From Bradyrhizobium sp. 1 (GTDB taxonomy: Bacteria; Pseudomonadota; Alphaproteobacteria; Rhizobiales; Xanthobacteraceae), in NCBI RefSeq assembly GCF_023073315.1, contig NZ_JADPJH010000033.1:480891-544890 (forward strand): a stretch of DNA of 64,000 nt, read 5' to 3'. This document shows positions 1-8,826 of the stretch, piece by piece; positions within the stretch are counted from its first letter, which is position 1, and the number at the start of each line of letters is the position of its first letter. The notes beneath the pieces are model-generated. The model was not told the DNA's origin, did not search any database, and worked only from the letters and a program-made list of their open reading frames with translations. The position numbers and the translations under genes are program-made.

Positions 1-462
1 ACCGGAGGCGAGCACGTTGCGGCGGAACACGTAGGAATAGCCCGCGAGCGCCGCCACGCCCTCCTGGATGCGCGCGCCGCCCGCGTCATAGAGGCCGATG
101 ATGGGCGCCCGCGCCTTCATCGCCATGTCCTGGAGTTTTGTAATTTTCAGCGCGTGCGTTTCCGAGAGCGAACCGCCGAACACCGTGAAGTCCTTGGCAA
201 AGACAAAGGTCTTGCGGCCGTTGATGGTGCCCCAGCCGGTGACGACGCCGTCGCCGGGCACCTTGTTCTTCTCCATGCCGAACTCGGTGGAGCGGTGCTC
301 GACGAACATGTCGAATTCCTCGAACGATCCCTTGTCGAGCAAGAGCTCGATGCGCTCGCGGGCGGTCAGCTTGCCGCGGGCGTGCTGCGCCTCGATGCGC
401 TTCTCGCCGCCGCCGAGCTTTGCGCCGGCGCGACGGTCTTCAAGTTGGACGAGTACACCCAA
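1..462 (-). CDS. pccB: Propionyl-CoA carboxylase beta subunit (5' part, truncated by window edge)
   Basis: This is the N-terminal part of the carboxyltransferase subunit that carboxylates propionyl-CoA to methylmalonyl-CoA. The reverse strand reads [20 protein letters not shown], then the family hallmarks [42 protein letters not shown] and [13 protein letters not shown], before running off the window. There is no ATG near the conserved N-terminus. A TTG at 462 preceded by AGGGG about 9 bases upstream is the best start and gives [11 protein letters not shown], close to the family start. An in-frame stop lies at 532-534. The gene is divergent from an ScfR-type regulator, the usual control partner of propionyl-CoA carboxylase. 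Confidence 0.88.
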   Translation of the reverse strand, partial: MGVLVQLEDRRAGAKLGGGEKRIEAQHARGKLTARERIELLLDKGSFEEFDMFVEHRSTEFGMEKNKVPGDGVVTGWGTINGRKTFVFAKDFTVFGGSLSETHALKITKLQDMAMKARAPIIGLYDAGGARIQEGVAALAGYSYVFRRNVLASG

Positions 463-503
463 TATGATCTTGCCCCTTGCGACACCTGGTGCTGGAAGCG
501 ACC

Positions 504-511
504 TTTGCAAA
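504..511. promoter_or_regulatory. TTTGCAAA palindrome in the pccB/ScfR divergent promoter
   Basis: A perfect 8-bp palindrome sits 42 bases upstream of the proposed pccB start. A one-mismatch copy (TCTGCAAA, 606-613) overlaps the regulator start. From memory, the Rhodobacter PccR site is built from TTTGCAAA elements, so this is a candidate binding element. The second half-site at the expected spacing is not clear here. Confidence 0.45.
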
Positions 512-612
512 CTCCCGGCCTCAGGGTAAACTTAGCTAACTGTCATTCAAAACTGCAGGGTCCAAATTGCTCATTTTCGCGTATGATTCCCCGACTTCTG
601 CTAATTCTGCAA

Positions 613-2043
613 ATGCCTCGCGGTAACATTTTTGCCGGCGATCGAGTTCGCAGACTCCGCGAGGCGCGCGGTTTAAGCCAGGTGAAACTGGCCAAAGCCG
701 TCGGGATTTCGCCGGGCTACCTATGTCAAATTGAAGCCGATGTGCGCCCTCTCACGGGCGACGTTCTGCTTCGGCTCAGCCGACATTTCGCGCTAGATAT
801 CTCCTATTTCGGCAACAACGACGACATGCGGGTTGCGAGCGAGCTCCGCGAAACGGCCAGCGATCCTCTCTTTGGAGGCGGAGTGACAGGTGAGGAAGCC
901 AGCGCTGCGGTTCGCTCCGCGCCCAGCATTGCCAACCGATTTCTTCATCTCTACAGAGCCTATCTGGCACTAGAGGAAGAACATCGAACCTTGCAAACGA
1001 CCATCGCGCAGGATGATGCCGGCAGTGCGAGCCGGTTTCCTTACGATGAGGTCCGCGATTGGGTGCAGGCTAATCGCAATCATTTTGCACCGCTAGATCG
1101 AGCGGCCGAGCTCCTTGCATCAGATCAACAGTTTCGCTCGGGAAGTCACGGTGAAGACTTCCTACGATATCTCCGCGATGTTCGGGGCATTAGAGTTATT
1201 CACTCGCAACAGCCCCTCGATGCCGGCATGATTTGGCGGCTTGATCGTAATGCGAAGACTTTACACTTATCCGAGGGTGCACCGCTGGAAAGCCGCATCT
1301 TTTGGATTGCCCATGTGATCGGCTTGATTGAGCAAGGAGAAACAATCGAGCGCCTTGTCCGACGCGCCAAATTGAGCAACCCGGAGGCCTGCGCCCTCGC
1401 GCGCGTCGCTTTGGCAAACTATTTCGCCGGAGCCCTGGTGATGCCGTATGAGACGTTTCTGCAAGCTGCTCGAGATACCCAATACGACATTGAACGCCTT
1501 CAGCTGCGATTCAAGGCGAGCTTCGAGCAAGTTTGCCATCGACTAAGCACCCTGCAGCGACGTCAATCTCCCGGCATTCCATTCTACTTTTTGAAGATCG
1601 ATATCGCCGGAAACGTCTTGAAACGTAGTAGCGCCACGCGCTTTCAATTTGCTCGCTTCGGCGGCCCCTGTCCACTATGGAATGTCCATCAATCGTTTTC
1701 GCAGCCAGGCCGAACACTCGTTCAACTTGCATCCACGCCGGACGGAACCACCTATCTTTGCATCGCGCGGACTGTCAGCCTCTCCAGCAATTCCTATCTC
1801 GATCGGCCGCGGGCCGTGGCGGTCGGACTTGGATGCGAGATCACTTATGCGGCTCAAACCGTCTACGCGAAGGGTATAAACCTAGACGACAAACAAGCCG
1901 TTGATCAAATAGGGCCAGGATGCCGCGCATGCGAGCGCGTCGACTGCCGCCATCGCGCGTTGCCACCCATTGGCCACGCACTCGACGTCGGCACGGCAGA
2001 GCGCGGCGTAGTTCCGTACAAGATTGACCTGCGTCGAGACTGA
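613..2043 (+). CDS. ScfR-family (PccR-like) XRE transcriptional regulator
   Basis: The product (476 aa from the ATG at 613) is a short-chain-acyl-CoA-responsive regulator that likely controls the divergent pccB. It has an N-terminal XRE helix-turn-helix at about residues 8-65 (GLSQVKLAKAVGISPGYLCQ), a central ImmA/IrrE-like region, and the C-terminal Cys-rich tail CRACERVDCRHRA near residue 437 that marks this family. The reading frame stays open upstream to 154, but that stretch is antisense to pccB and should be ignored. ATG 583 is an alternative start. Family members are usually about 470 aa, which favours 613. Confidence 0.87.
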   Translation: MPRGNIFAGDRVRRLREARGLSQVKLAKAVGISPGYLCQIEADVRPLTGDVLLRLSRHFALDISYFGNNDDMRVASELRETASDPLFGGGVTGEEASAAVRSAPSIANRFLHLYRAYLALEEEHRTLQTTIAQDDAGSASRFPYDEVRDWVQANRNHFAPLDRAAELLASDQQFRSGSHGEDFLRYLRDVRGIRVIHSQQPLDAGMIWRLDRNAKTLHLSEGAPLESRIFWIAHVIGLIEQGETIERLVRRAKLSNPEACALARVALANYFAGALVMPYETFLQAARDTQYDIERLQLRFKASFEQVCHRLSTLQRRQSPGIPFYFLKIDIAGNVLKRSSATRFQFARFGGPCPLWNVHQSFSQPGRTLVQLASTPDGTTYLCIARTVSLSSNSYLDRPRAVAVGLGCEITYAAQTVYAKGINLDDKQAVDQIGPGCRACERVDCRHRALPPIGHALDVGTAERGVVPYKIDLRRD

Positions 2044-2179
2044 CAAAGTTCATCAACCTGATCAATCTACCACTGAGGCCACCTCTTATACTTGACTAAA
2101 CGCGCGAGCAGGCCTCCGCAGACGCCTCTTCCTTGGTTCCCCGTCAAACCACCACCAGCTGGCGATCACCGTCTCTGCG

Positions 2180-3466
2180 TCAACGCAGATCAGCTTGAGC
2201 GACGCTTCCAATATGCTTTCGTTCTCGAAGACTTGCTATCAAGCCAGTTCCAGCAAAGGCCAACGCTGAGATCACGATCAAGCCGAAGGTGTAAGCTCCC
2301 GTCCAGTCCTTCGTGTGCCCCATGATGGTTGGCGTCAGAAAGCCTGATAGGTTTCCAAATGCGTTCACGGCAGCAATGCCTCCCGCGGCCCCGGCGCCAC
2401 TGAGAAGTCGTGACGGCAGCGTCCAGAAAACTGGAACGAATGCAAAGACCCCCAGGCCAGCCAAAGTGAACGCTGCGATGTTGAGGGCAGGATCCTGAAC
2501 AAGAACTGACGCCAGCAATGATGTGGCGGACAGCGTCAACGGTGCAACGGCGAACCACACTCGCTCTCCAGCGAAATCTGACAGACGCGCCCAGCCAAGC
2601 TGCGCCACCATCCCGAAGAGATACGGCAGGGCCGAAAGAACTCCGGTTTGCACATTTGTCATCCCCATTCCTTTAATGATCGTCGGAACGAAGAACCCAA
2701 CTGTGTAATTGATGCCGAGCGCTCCAAAGTAGATGAGACCAAACGCCCACACCCGCGGAGTTCGTAGCGCCGCTACCGTGCTTGGAATGTCATTCGACGG
2801 CTCTCGTGTTGCGTCGATCGACCCGAGCAACACTCGCTTCTCGTCTGCGGTCAGCCACCGAGCCTCCGACGGGCTGTCCGGCAAATAGAGATACATTACG
2901 ACCGCAAGCACGAGTGCCGGGAACCCTTCAATCAGGAATAGCCACTGCCAGCCGGCTAAGCCGAACACACCATTTAGATCGAGCAGATAGCCAGACACGA
3001 GTCCGCCAACAGTTCCGGCGATTGATCCAGACACCAAGAAGTAGCTGAGGACGCGACCTCGCACGCTTTCTGGAAACCAGCCGGATAGATAGAACAATAC
3101 CCCTGGAACCAACCCAGCCTCAGCTGCTCCCAGAAGGAGCCGAATTGCATAGAGCGAGGTTTCGTTCCAAACGAAGGCAGTCGCCATCGAGGCGAGCCCC
3201 CACGTCACCATGATCCGTGCGAACCACTTCCCAGCGCCGAACCTCTTCAGTGCAGCATTCGAAGGGACTTCGAAAAGAAAATAAGTCAGGAAGAACAAAC
3301 CGGCAGCCAAACCATAACTCGAGGTGCTCAACCCGAGATCGTGGCTCATATTGGGTGCCGCATAACCGATATTTACTCGGTCGAGATATGCGACGACGAA
3401 GCTCGCCATCAGGATAGGCAACAGCCTGATCGTCGCCTTCCTAATAATCTGATCTTCCCTGATCAT
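2180..3466 (-). CDS. MFS transporter, anion:cation symporter (ACS) type
   Basis: This is a 428-aa integral membrane protein with about 12 hydrophobic segments. The first-helix signature YLDRVNIGYAAPNM is typical of the ACS group, which imports organic anions such as phthalate, 4-hydroxyphenylacetate, tartrate or hexuronates. The start has GGGACGGA just upstream. It is divergent from the Old Yellow Enzyme gene, and the intergenic region holds one strong and one weak copy of the regional operator. It is therefore probably an uptake system for the substrate, or a related acid, handled by the cluster. The substrate cannot be predicted more closely. Confidence 0.88.
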   Translation of the reverse strand: MIREDQIIRKATIRLLPILMASFVVAYLDRVNIGYAAPNMSHDLGLSTSSYGLAAGLFFLTYFLFEVPSNAALKRFGAGKWFARIMVTWGLASMATAFVWNETSLYAIRLLLGAAEAGLVPGVLFYLSGWFPESVRGRVLSYFLVSGSIAGTVGGLVSGYLLDLNGVFGLAGWQWLFLIEGFPALVLAVVMYLYLPDSPSEARWLTADEKRVLLGSIDATREPSNDIPSTVAALRTPRVWAFGLIYFGALGINYTVGFFVPTIIKGMGMTNVQTGVLSALPYLFGMVAQLGWARLSDFAGERVWFAVAPLTLSATSLLASVLVQDPALNIAAFTLAGLGVFAFVPVFWTLPSRLLSGAGAAGGIAAVNAFGNLSGFLTPTIMGHTKDWTGAYTFGLIVISALAFAGTGLIASLRERKHIGSVAQADLR

Positions 3467-3507
3467 TATTCCGTCCCTTGGCCATTATTTATCTGATTGT
3501 CTGAATC

Positions 3508-3527
3508 TTACAAACGACCGTTTCTTA
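3508..3527. promoter_or_regulatory. Weak regional operator-like palindrome
   Basis: AAACGACCGTTT is a near-perfect palindrome 50 bases upstream of the MFS start. It aligns to the regional operator with an imperfect left arm (TACAA-ACGA-CCGTT). Confidence 0.4.
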
Positions 3528-3573
3528 TTGCAAGAGCGGCGACGGTGCACGGACGGTCTTGACTTCGTAAAAT

Positions 3574-3587
3574 AACGGTTGTTTGTT
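3574..3587. promoter_or_regulatory. Regional operator AACRG-N4-CYGTT
   Basis: AACGG-TTGT-TTGTT matches 9 of 10 arm bases. It lies 59 bases upstream of the oxidoreductase start and about 110 bases upstream of the divergent MFS start, so it could serve both. Confidence 0.6.
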
Positions 3588-3645
3588 AAATTGCCCTTGG
3601 TTCGAGGTGGCGCATGCCGCGGACCGGTCAACGTCGGAGTTTGTT

Positions 3646-4752
3646 ATGAAATCGGGTGATCCGCTGTTCTCTCCGTTTCGGCTAGGAGATCGTGAACTAG
3701 CGAATCGAATTGTGCTCGCGCCGCTTACCCGTTCGCGAGCAGTCGGCGAAGGTCTTCCAGTTGACCTGCATGCGGAGTATTACGCTCAGCGGGCGAGCGC
3801 GGGCCTTCTTATCGCGGAGGCAACGCAAATCAGCTCGGAGGGCCAAGGCTACCCGAGCACGCCTGGAATCTATACCAACGAGCAAATCTCTGCCTGGCGA
3901 GTGGTTACGGATCGGGTCCACTCCACCGGCGGAACAATTTTTCTTCAACTGTGGCACGTCGGGCGAGCTGGCCATCCGGCAAATCGACCAGGCGCCGAGC
4001 GGTCGGTGGCACCATCCGCTCTGGCAGCGCCTGGCAACGTATACACGAAGGGCGGCCTACAGCCATTTCCCATTCCGCGGGAGCTCTCGACTAGCGACAT
4101 TCCAAGGATCGTCGAAGACTACGTTTCCGCCGCGAACAAGGCGATGGCTGCGGGGTTCGACGGCGTCGAAATCCACGGGGCTAACGGCTATCTGGTAGAC
4201 CAGTTCTTGCAGTCGAGCTCAAATCATCGCTCCGATCAATACGGCGGCTCCATTGAGAACCGGGTCCGATTTCTACATCTTGTAACAGAAGCCGTCAGCA
4301 GGGCCATCGGGCGTTCCAGGACGGGTGTCCGCTTGTCGCCCTTCGGCATATTCAACGGCGCCTCCGATCCAGATCCGTCCAAGCTTTTCGACGTGGCGAT
4401 CCGAGGCCTGTCAGAGATCAAAATCGGCTATCTTCACGTCATCAACCCGGAAGTTTCCGGTGACAGCTCAGCTGCCGGGGTTGGCGTCGACGTCGCGGGT
4501 TTCGCGCGCCAGCGATTTGCTGGCCCGCTGATCGTCGCGGGCGGCTACGATCGTGACCGAGCGATTGAGGCCGTCTCGTCTGGAGCTGCAGATCTGGTGG
4601 CCTTTGGACGCTTGTTCATTTCGAACCCCGACCTTCCGAGGCGACTACGACTTGGCGCGCCTCTAGTCGAGCCGGACAGAAGCACATTCTATACGAGCGG
4701 CCCCAGGGGGTACGTCGATTATCCACCCATGGCCACAGATCAAGCCCGTTGA
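3646..4752 (+). CDS. Old Yellow Enzyme family NADH:flavin oxidoreductase
   Basis: An FMN-dependent ene-reductase of 368 aa that reduces activated C=C bonds (enones, enoates, nitro compounds). Family marks are the N-terminal FMN segment RIVLAPLTRSRA, LQLWHVGRAGHP, the substrate-binding HGAN pair in EIHGANGYLVDQFL, and the C-terminal TFYTSGPRGYVDYP. I chose ATG 3646 over the longer frame from 3583. It has GGAG six bases upstream, matches the usual family start (DPLFSPFRLG), and leaves the operator at 3574-3587 outside the gene. The native substrate is unknown. It could reduce an unsaturated intermediate of the cluster's pathway. Confidence 0.88.
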   Translation: MKSGDPLFSPFRLGDRELANRIVLAPLTRSRAVGEGLPVDLHAEYYAQRASAGLLIAEATQISSEGQGYPSTPGIYTNEQISAWRVVTDRVHSTGGTIFLQLWHVGRAGHPANRPGAERSVAPSALAAPGNVYTKGGLQPFPIPRELSTSDIPRIVEDYVSAANKAMAAGFDGVEIHGANGYLVDQFLQSSSNHRSDQYGGSIENRVRFLHLVTEAVSRAIGRSRTGVRLSPFGIFNGASDPDPSKLFDVAIRGLSEIKIGYLHVINPEVSGDSSAAGVGVDVAGFARQRFAGPLIVAGGYDRDRAIEAVSSGAADLVAFGRLFISNPDLPRRLRLGAPLVEPDRSTFYTSGPRGYVDYPPMATDQAR

Positions 4753-4768
4753 TCAAGCGCTTGCTGGA

Positions 4769-5000
4769 TCATTCGTTTGTCGGTTCAGAACGTTCGAGCA
4801 GATTATCTGAAATGATCCGCTGCCGGCTTCGAACAATTTCGTGAGTCGCGCATCGCGCCAAATGGCGCTCAACAGCATGTAGTTTCGTGTCTCCGGCACC
4901 GCCATGCATCTGTAGCGTTCCCGAGGTGACCTCTTCGGCCATATCTCCGGCCCACGAGCGCCGAATTAGCCCGTCTGCCAAACTTCTCACGAAGCTCAAT
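4769..5000 (-). pseudogene. Acyl-CoA dehydrogenase C-terminal remnant
   Basis: The reverse strand encodes SWAGDMAEEVTSGTLQMHGG followed by AVERH, the C-terminal part of an acyl-CoA dehydrogenase. The frame then shifts: the expected continuation WRDARLTKLFEAGS is present but in the neighbouring frame, and RIISDNLLER follows back in the first frame. No N-terminal two thirds can be found to the right. This is a decayed, frameshifted fragment, not an expressed enzyme. Confidence 0.72.
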
Positions 5001-5306
5001 CGGGATCAGCCCCTAAACGGGAGTCCAGCTGATTGGCGGCAGGAAACATCCCCTTCACGAATTCGCGCGCCCCTCCCCGATCAACCGTCGCTCTTCCGCT
5101 TCACGTTCTCCGGCGTGCCCATGCTCGAATCTCGCCCTGCCTGTACAGGCACCTGCCTCCTCAGCAGGACGTTCAAACTTCAGAGACTTGAGGTGACAGA
5201 GCGCTTGCGATTAACGTCCAGACCTGCGCAGCCAGGCACTCGAAGCAATAAATATGTGATGGTCCGGGACGGTCCAATTGTGGATCTCATGTTGACAGGG
5301 CCCGCT

Positions 5307-5328
5307 TTAACTTTCATACGTTAGTTAA
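5307..5328. promoter_or_regulatory. TTAACT-N10-AGTTAA inverted repeat
   Basis: A perfect 6-bp inverted repeat 218 bases upstream of the racemase gene. The inner bases AACTT-TCAT-ACGTT resemble the regional operator weakly. Confidence 0.35.
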
Positions 5329-5452
5329 GCGTCGGGCTCGCTTCCTATTGGACGACCGAGGCCGGCGTTTCCTCCCTCTTTGAACTTGGCGCCGCCGTCG
5401 CAAGACGGCGGCTTTTTCTTTGGTCACGCGGGTCAACGCAGTTTGATTGCCA

Positions 5453-5466
5453 GACAGTCGTCTGTT
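5453..5466. promoter_or_regulatory. Regional operator
   Basis: GACAG-TCGT-CTGTT matches 9 of 10 arm bases and lies 80 bases upstream of the racemase start. Confidence 0.55.
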
Positions 5467-5545
5467 AGCAATCACTTATCTGTCCGCGATTTGCTTGACG
5501 CTTTACTCGCGGGAGAATGTTTGGGAGCCTTAGAAGGATCGTCTT

Positions 5546-6697
5546 ATGGGACCACTATCTGGCGTCAAGATCCTTGAGATCGCTGCTATCGGGCCCGCGC
5601 CGATGGCGTCAATGCTGCTCGCGGAGCTCGGAGCGACCGTGCTGCGCCTCGATCGTCCGACAGCCTCGGATCTCGGCCTGGCTATCCCCGTGGAAAAGGA
5701 GCTTTTGCTGCGGAGCAGACCAGCTATCTCCGTGGATCTCAAATCGGATGCTGGCATTAAGTTCGCTCTCGATCTCGTCGCCAGCGCCGATATGCTTATC
5801 GAAGGATTTCGGCCCGGTGTGATGGAACGGCTTGGGCTTGGTCCTGAGATCTGTCTGAAGCGAAATTCAAAGCTCATATACGGCCGCATGACGGGATGGG
5901 GACAAACCGGGCCGTTGGCCCATACCGCCGGCCACGATCTCAACTACATCGCACTTTCGGGCGCGTTAGACAGCATCGGTCGCACTGGGGCGCCTCCGAC
6001 CCCACCGCTAAATCTGGTCGGCGACTTTGGCGGAGGCGCGCTCTACTTAACTCTCGGACTGCTTGCGGCACTGACTTTCGCAAGATCGACTGGCCAAGGC
6101 CAAGTTGTGGACGCTGCGATGGTCGACGGTGCGGCATCTTTGATGACGCTCTTCTACGGATTGAGAGCTGCCAACCTATTCAACTTCCCTAGAGGGAAGA
6201 ACATCCTCGATTCCGGCGCGCCCTACTATGACGTCTACCAATGTGCAGATGGTGGTTACATAGCGGTGGCAGCGATCGAGATGAAATTTCGACGGGAGTT
6301 ACTTGAAAAACTAGGGCTCTACGGATCGGTTCCTGACGGCGAGGATCCTGACACGTGGCCGGCGTTGCGTGCTGCGATCGAGAAAGTCGTGCGATCGAAG
6401 AGCCGAGAGGAGTGGTCGACGATTTTCGACGGCAGCGACGCTTGTGTTTCGCCAGTTCTGTCAATGGCGGAGGTCCATCGCCACCCACACAATCTTCATC
6501 GTAAGACGTTCGTTGACGTTGAGGGAATCGTGCAACCTGCTCCCGCCCCAAGGTTCAGCGTTACCGCCCTGGGCCTGCCAACTCGACCGACCCCGGTCGA
6601 CTCCGACGTGGCCGCGGCTTTGGCGCCCTGGGGTCTCTCTGACGCTGCGGTGGATAGGCTTATGGCAAGTCGCGTCATAGGGTTGACGACCCGATAG
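5546..6697 (+). CDS. Alpha-methylacyl-CoA racemase-like CaiB/BaiF protein
   Basis: A class III CoA-transferase-fold protein (383 aa) of the AMACR subgroup, which epimerises 2-methylacyl-CoA esters so that S-specific dehydrogenases can act. Evidence: GHDLNYIALSGAL places His130 and Asp131, and NLVGDFGGG places Asp160. The 30-residue spacing matches the catalytic His126/Asp156 pair of the mycobacterial racemase. PGVMERLGLGP is also typical. GAAGGA precedes the ATG. It stands alone, with an operator upstream and pseudogenes on both sides. Its presence is a main reason to think the pathway handles alpha-methyl-branched acids. A plain CoA transferase is the alternative. Confidence 0.8.
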   Translation: MGPLSGVKILEIAAIGPAPMASMLLAELGATVLRLDRPTASDLGLAIPVEKELLLRSRPAISVDLKSDAGIKFALDLVASADMLIEGFRPGVMERLGLGPEICLKRNSKLIYGRMTGWGQTGPLAHTAGHDLNYIALSGALDSIGRTGAPPTPPLNLVGDFGGGALYLTLGLLAALTFARSTGQGQVVDAAMVDGAASLMTLFYGLRAANLFNFPRGKNILDSGAPYYDVYQCADGGYIAVAAIEMKFRRELLEKLGLYGSVPDGEDPDTWPALRAAIEKVVRSKSREEWSTIFDGSDACVSPVLSMAEVHRHPHNLHRKTFVDVEGIVQPAPAPRFSVTALGLPTRPTPVDSDVAAALAPWGLSDAAVDRLMASRVIGLTTR

Positions 6698-6772
6698 CTC
6701 AAGAGCGTGCGGCTACAACGATGCTTTCACATGTGTCCCGGTCAGGAGCAACGCTACTGGAACGGCGTTGAA

Positions 6773-7150
6773 ATGGTAGAAATCGTTCGCCTTGAGATCG
6801 TTGGGTCGTCGCGCTGTCGCGCTATCCATGGTGATCCCAATCATGGCCGGGCATACGGCGGCCAAGCCCTCTGACATTCGCTAATGGCAGCGTCAAACAT
6901 TGTTCCACTGAAGGCCGCCGTCTATGGTGCAGCTTCTTTTCCTGGGCGGAATTGATCCGGCACCACCGGCGACATTGACTTCCCCATGCTGCAGGAGGGC
7001 GGCGCTTTTCATCGCGGCCCATTCAGGTACCCAGCGAGCCGGACGCAATGTCTTTTCGGCCAAATCTCATTTGCCGTCCCACTGGTTTCGCGCCAGGACG
7101 CAGAGAAACACAAAATCGCGAAACACGCCGGCGGATGCGGCTTCTCTCCA
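6773..7150 (+). pseudogene. TesB-type acyl-CoA thioesterase remnant
   Basis: From ATG 6773 the frame reads VRLEIVGSSRCRAIHGDPNH, GRAYGGQAL, then a TGA at 6872, then HSLMAASNIVP. This matches the N-terminus of thioesterase II (DPNHGRAYGGQALAQSLMAAS). The next conserved block appears frameshifted as SMVQLLFLGGIDPAPP (family HSMHAYFLRGGDPARP). Further degraded sequence runs to about 7150. The stop and frameshift make it non-functional. It fills most of the gap between the racemase and the lyase genes. Confidence 0.58.
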
Positions 7151-7159
7151 GAAGACCCG

Positions 7160-8815
7160 TCAGGTGACGTATCGCGTAAACGCGACGGTCGTCGCACGGG
7201 CTCGCCAATCGGTGACGACGTTGACTAGAGCTGGCTTGCCCGCAGCGACCGCCGCCTTTGCGCGTTCGAGCGCCGGCCTGATCTCCTCGGGAGACTCAAC
7301 CCACTCTCCGTGTCCACCTAGCGCCTCGGCCATACGATCGAACCTGGTATAACCCAACTCCCGTCCGGGCCTCTCTCGTTCAGGGTCACCGGTCCAGCCA
7401 CCGTTCAAACTGACCACCACGATCAGGGGGAGCTTGTGTCGTACTGCCGTGTCGAACTCCATTGCGTTGAGTCCGAACGATCCATCGCCGTGAAGCACGA
7501 CAACTTGAGCCTCGGGACGAGCCACTTTGGCACCCACCCCAAACGGCATTCCTACGCCCATCGTGCCGAAAGTGCCGGAGTTCAGACGATGCCCAGGTCG
7601 ATACGAAGGGATCGCCTGCCGGCCAAAATTGAGGATCTCTTGTCCATCGACAACAAGGACGGCGTCCCTGTCTAGAAAATCACGCACTTCCCGGCACAGT
7701 CTGAGGGGATGTATGGGTGTATCTGGATTCGACAGCGCCTTTTCTTGTGCCGCGCTCTTCGTTTCGTTGACCGACCGCAGATGATCGTTCCACTCCTTGA
7801 TGGCCGCGGCATTGGGCCGGTCTTTGATGACGCCGAGCAGTTGTTCTAGAGCAACCTTGAGATCCGCACAGGCACCGACCTCCAGATTTGGGCTATCAGC
7901 GATCTCCTGGGCATCGACGTCAATTCGCACGACGCGAACATCCGGCCTGAAACGCGGCGGCGACACATGGCCTGACATATAGTTCATGCGAGTGCCGAGG
8001 ACCAACACCAGGTCGGCTTCGCGAAACGCGGTGGCGCGTGCAGACAGAAAGCAGAGTGGGTGGTCGTCGGGAACCAGTCCGCGTGCTTGCGGCGTCGTGA
8101 AAAAGGGGATCTCCGTCTTGTCAATGAACTTCGTCAAGACGTCGCCTGCGTCTGCCCAAAGCGCACCGCCCCCGAAAATGATGATTGGACGCTTGGCCGA
8201 CGCAATCGCGGAGGAAATTCTCGACAGATCGTGGCTCGACACAGCTGGACGAGGCCGCTCGAACGCATTGAACGGACTGGGCCACACGATCTTGCTTTCA
8301 TCGACCGGCGCCGTCAGCACATCCGCCGGAAAGTCCAGATAGACGGGTCCTGGCTTTCCCGAAACACAAATCCGCAGAGCGCGATCGACAAGCTCGGGAA
8401 TCCTTGCAGCCTGATGAACCCGCTCGGCCCATTTGGTGCAGGGTTCCATCATGGTCACCTGATCGAGTTCTTGGAATACACCTTTGCCCGATTGATCGGT
8501 TGGGCTCGAGCCGCCAAGAACGAGAACCGGCACGCAGTCGGCCCACGCGTGCGCGACGCCCGTCACCATATTCGTTGTCCCAGGACCGGATGCAGCCATG
8601 CAAGCTGCAGGCTTACCACGAAGCCGCGCGTAGGCATGGGCAGCCATGACGCCGGCCTGTTCGTGCCGAACGTCGATTCCCCTCAGCCCCAGACGGATAG
8701 CTTCCGCCTCCGCCTGAAGCATTGGCGCCCCCATGATGAAGAAGAACGTATCGATGCCGGAGCGCTGCAGGGCTTTCGCAAGGATCGTCCCGCCGGTCGC
8801 CGTCGAATCTGTCAT
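7160..8815 (-). CDS. Thiamine-diphosphate enzyme, 2-hydroxyacyl-CoA lyase-like
   Basis: A 551-aa enzyme of the acetolactate synthase/oxalyl-CoA decarboxylase/HACL superfamily. The cofactor-activating Glu is in RHEQAGVMAAHAYAR (Glu52). The ThDP motif runs from GDGSFGL (443) to NGG (471). At the oxalyl-CoA decarboxylase active-site pair Tyr-Glu this protein has Phe114-Gln115 (FQELDQ), the pattern of 2-hydroxyacyl-CoA lyases, so cleavage to formyl-CoA plus an aldehyde or ketone is likelier than oxalyl-CoA decarboxylation. The gene starts 11 bases after the formyl-CoA-transferase-like gene and is surely co-transcribed with it. Acetolactate synthase is unlikely in this context. Confidence 0.78.
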   Translation of the reverse strand: MTDSTATGGTILAKALQRSGIDTFFFIMGAPMLQAEAEAIRLGLRGIDVRHEQAGVMAAHAYARLRGKPAACMAASGPGTTNMVTGVAHAWADCVPVLVLGGSSPTDQSGKGVFQELDQVTMMEPCTKWAERVHQAARIPELVDRALRICVSGKPGPVYLDFPADVLTAPVDESKIVWPSPFNAFERPRPAVSSHDLSRISSAIASAKRPIIIFGGGALWADAGDVLTKFIDKTEIPFFTTPQARGLVPDDHPLCFLSARATAFREADLVLVLGTRMNYMSGHVSPPRFRPDVRVVRIDVDAQEIADSPNLEVGACADLKVALEQLLGVIKDRPNAAAIKEWNDHLRSVNETKSAAQEKALSNPDTPIHPLRLCREVRDFLDRDAVLVVDGQEILNFGRQAIPSYRPGHRLNSGTFGTMGVGMPFGVGAKVARPEAQVVVLHGDGSFGLNAMEFDTAVRHKLPLIVVVSLNGGWTGDPERERPGRELGYTRFDRMAEALGGHGEWVESPEEIRPALERAKAAVAAGKPALVNVVTDWRARATTVAFTRYVT

Positions 8816-8826
8816 TTGAACACTCC

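Noticed and set aside
154-612. N-terminal extension of the ScfR regulator frame
   Set aside because: It is antisense to the well-conserved start of pccB. The family length and start fit ATG 613.
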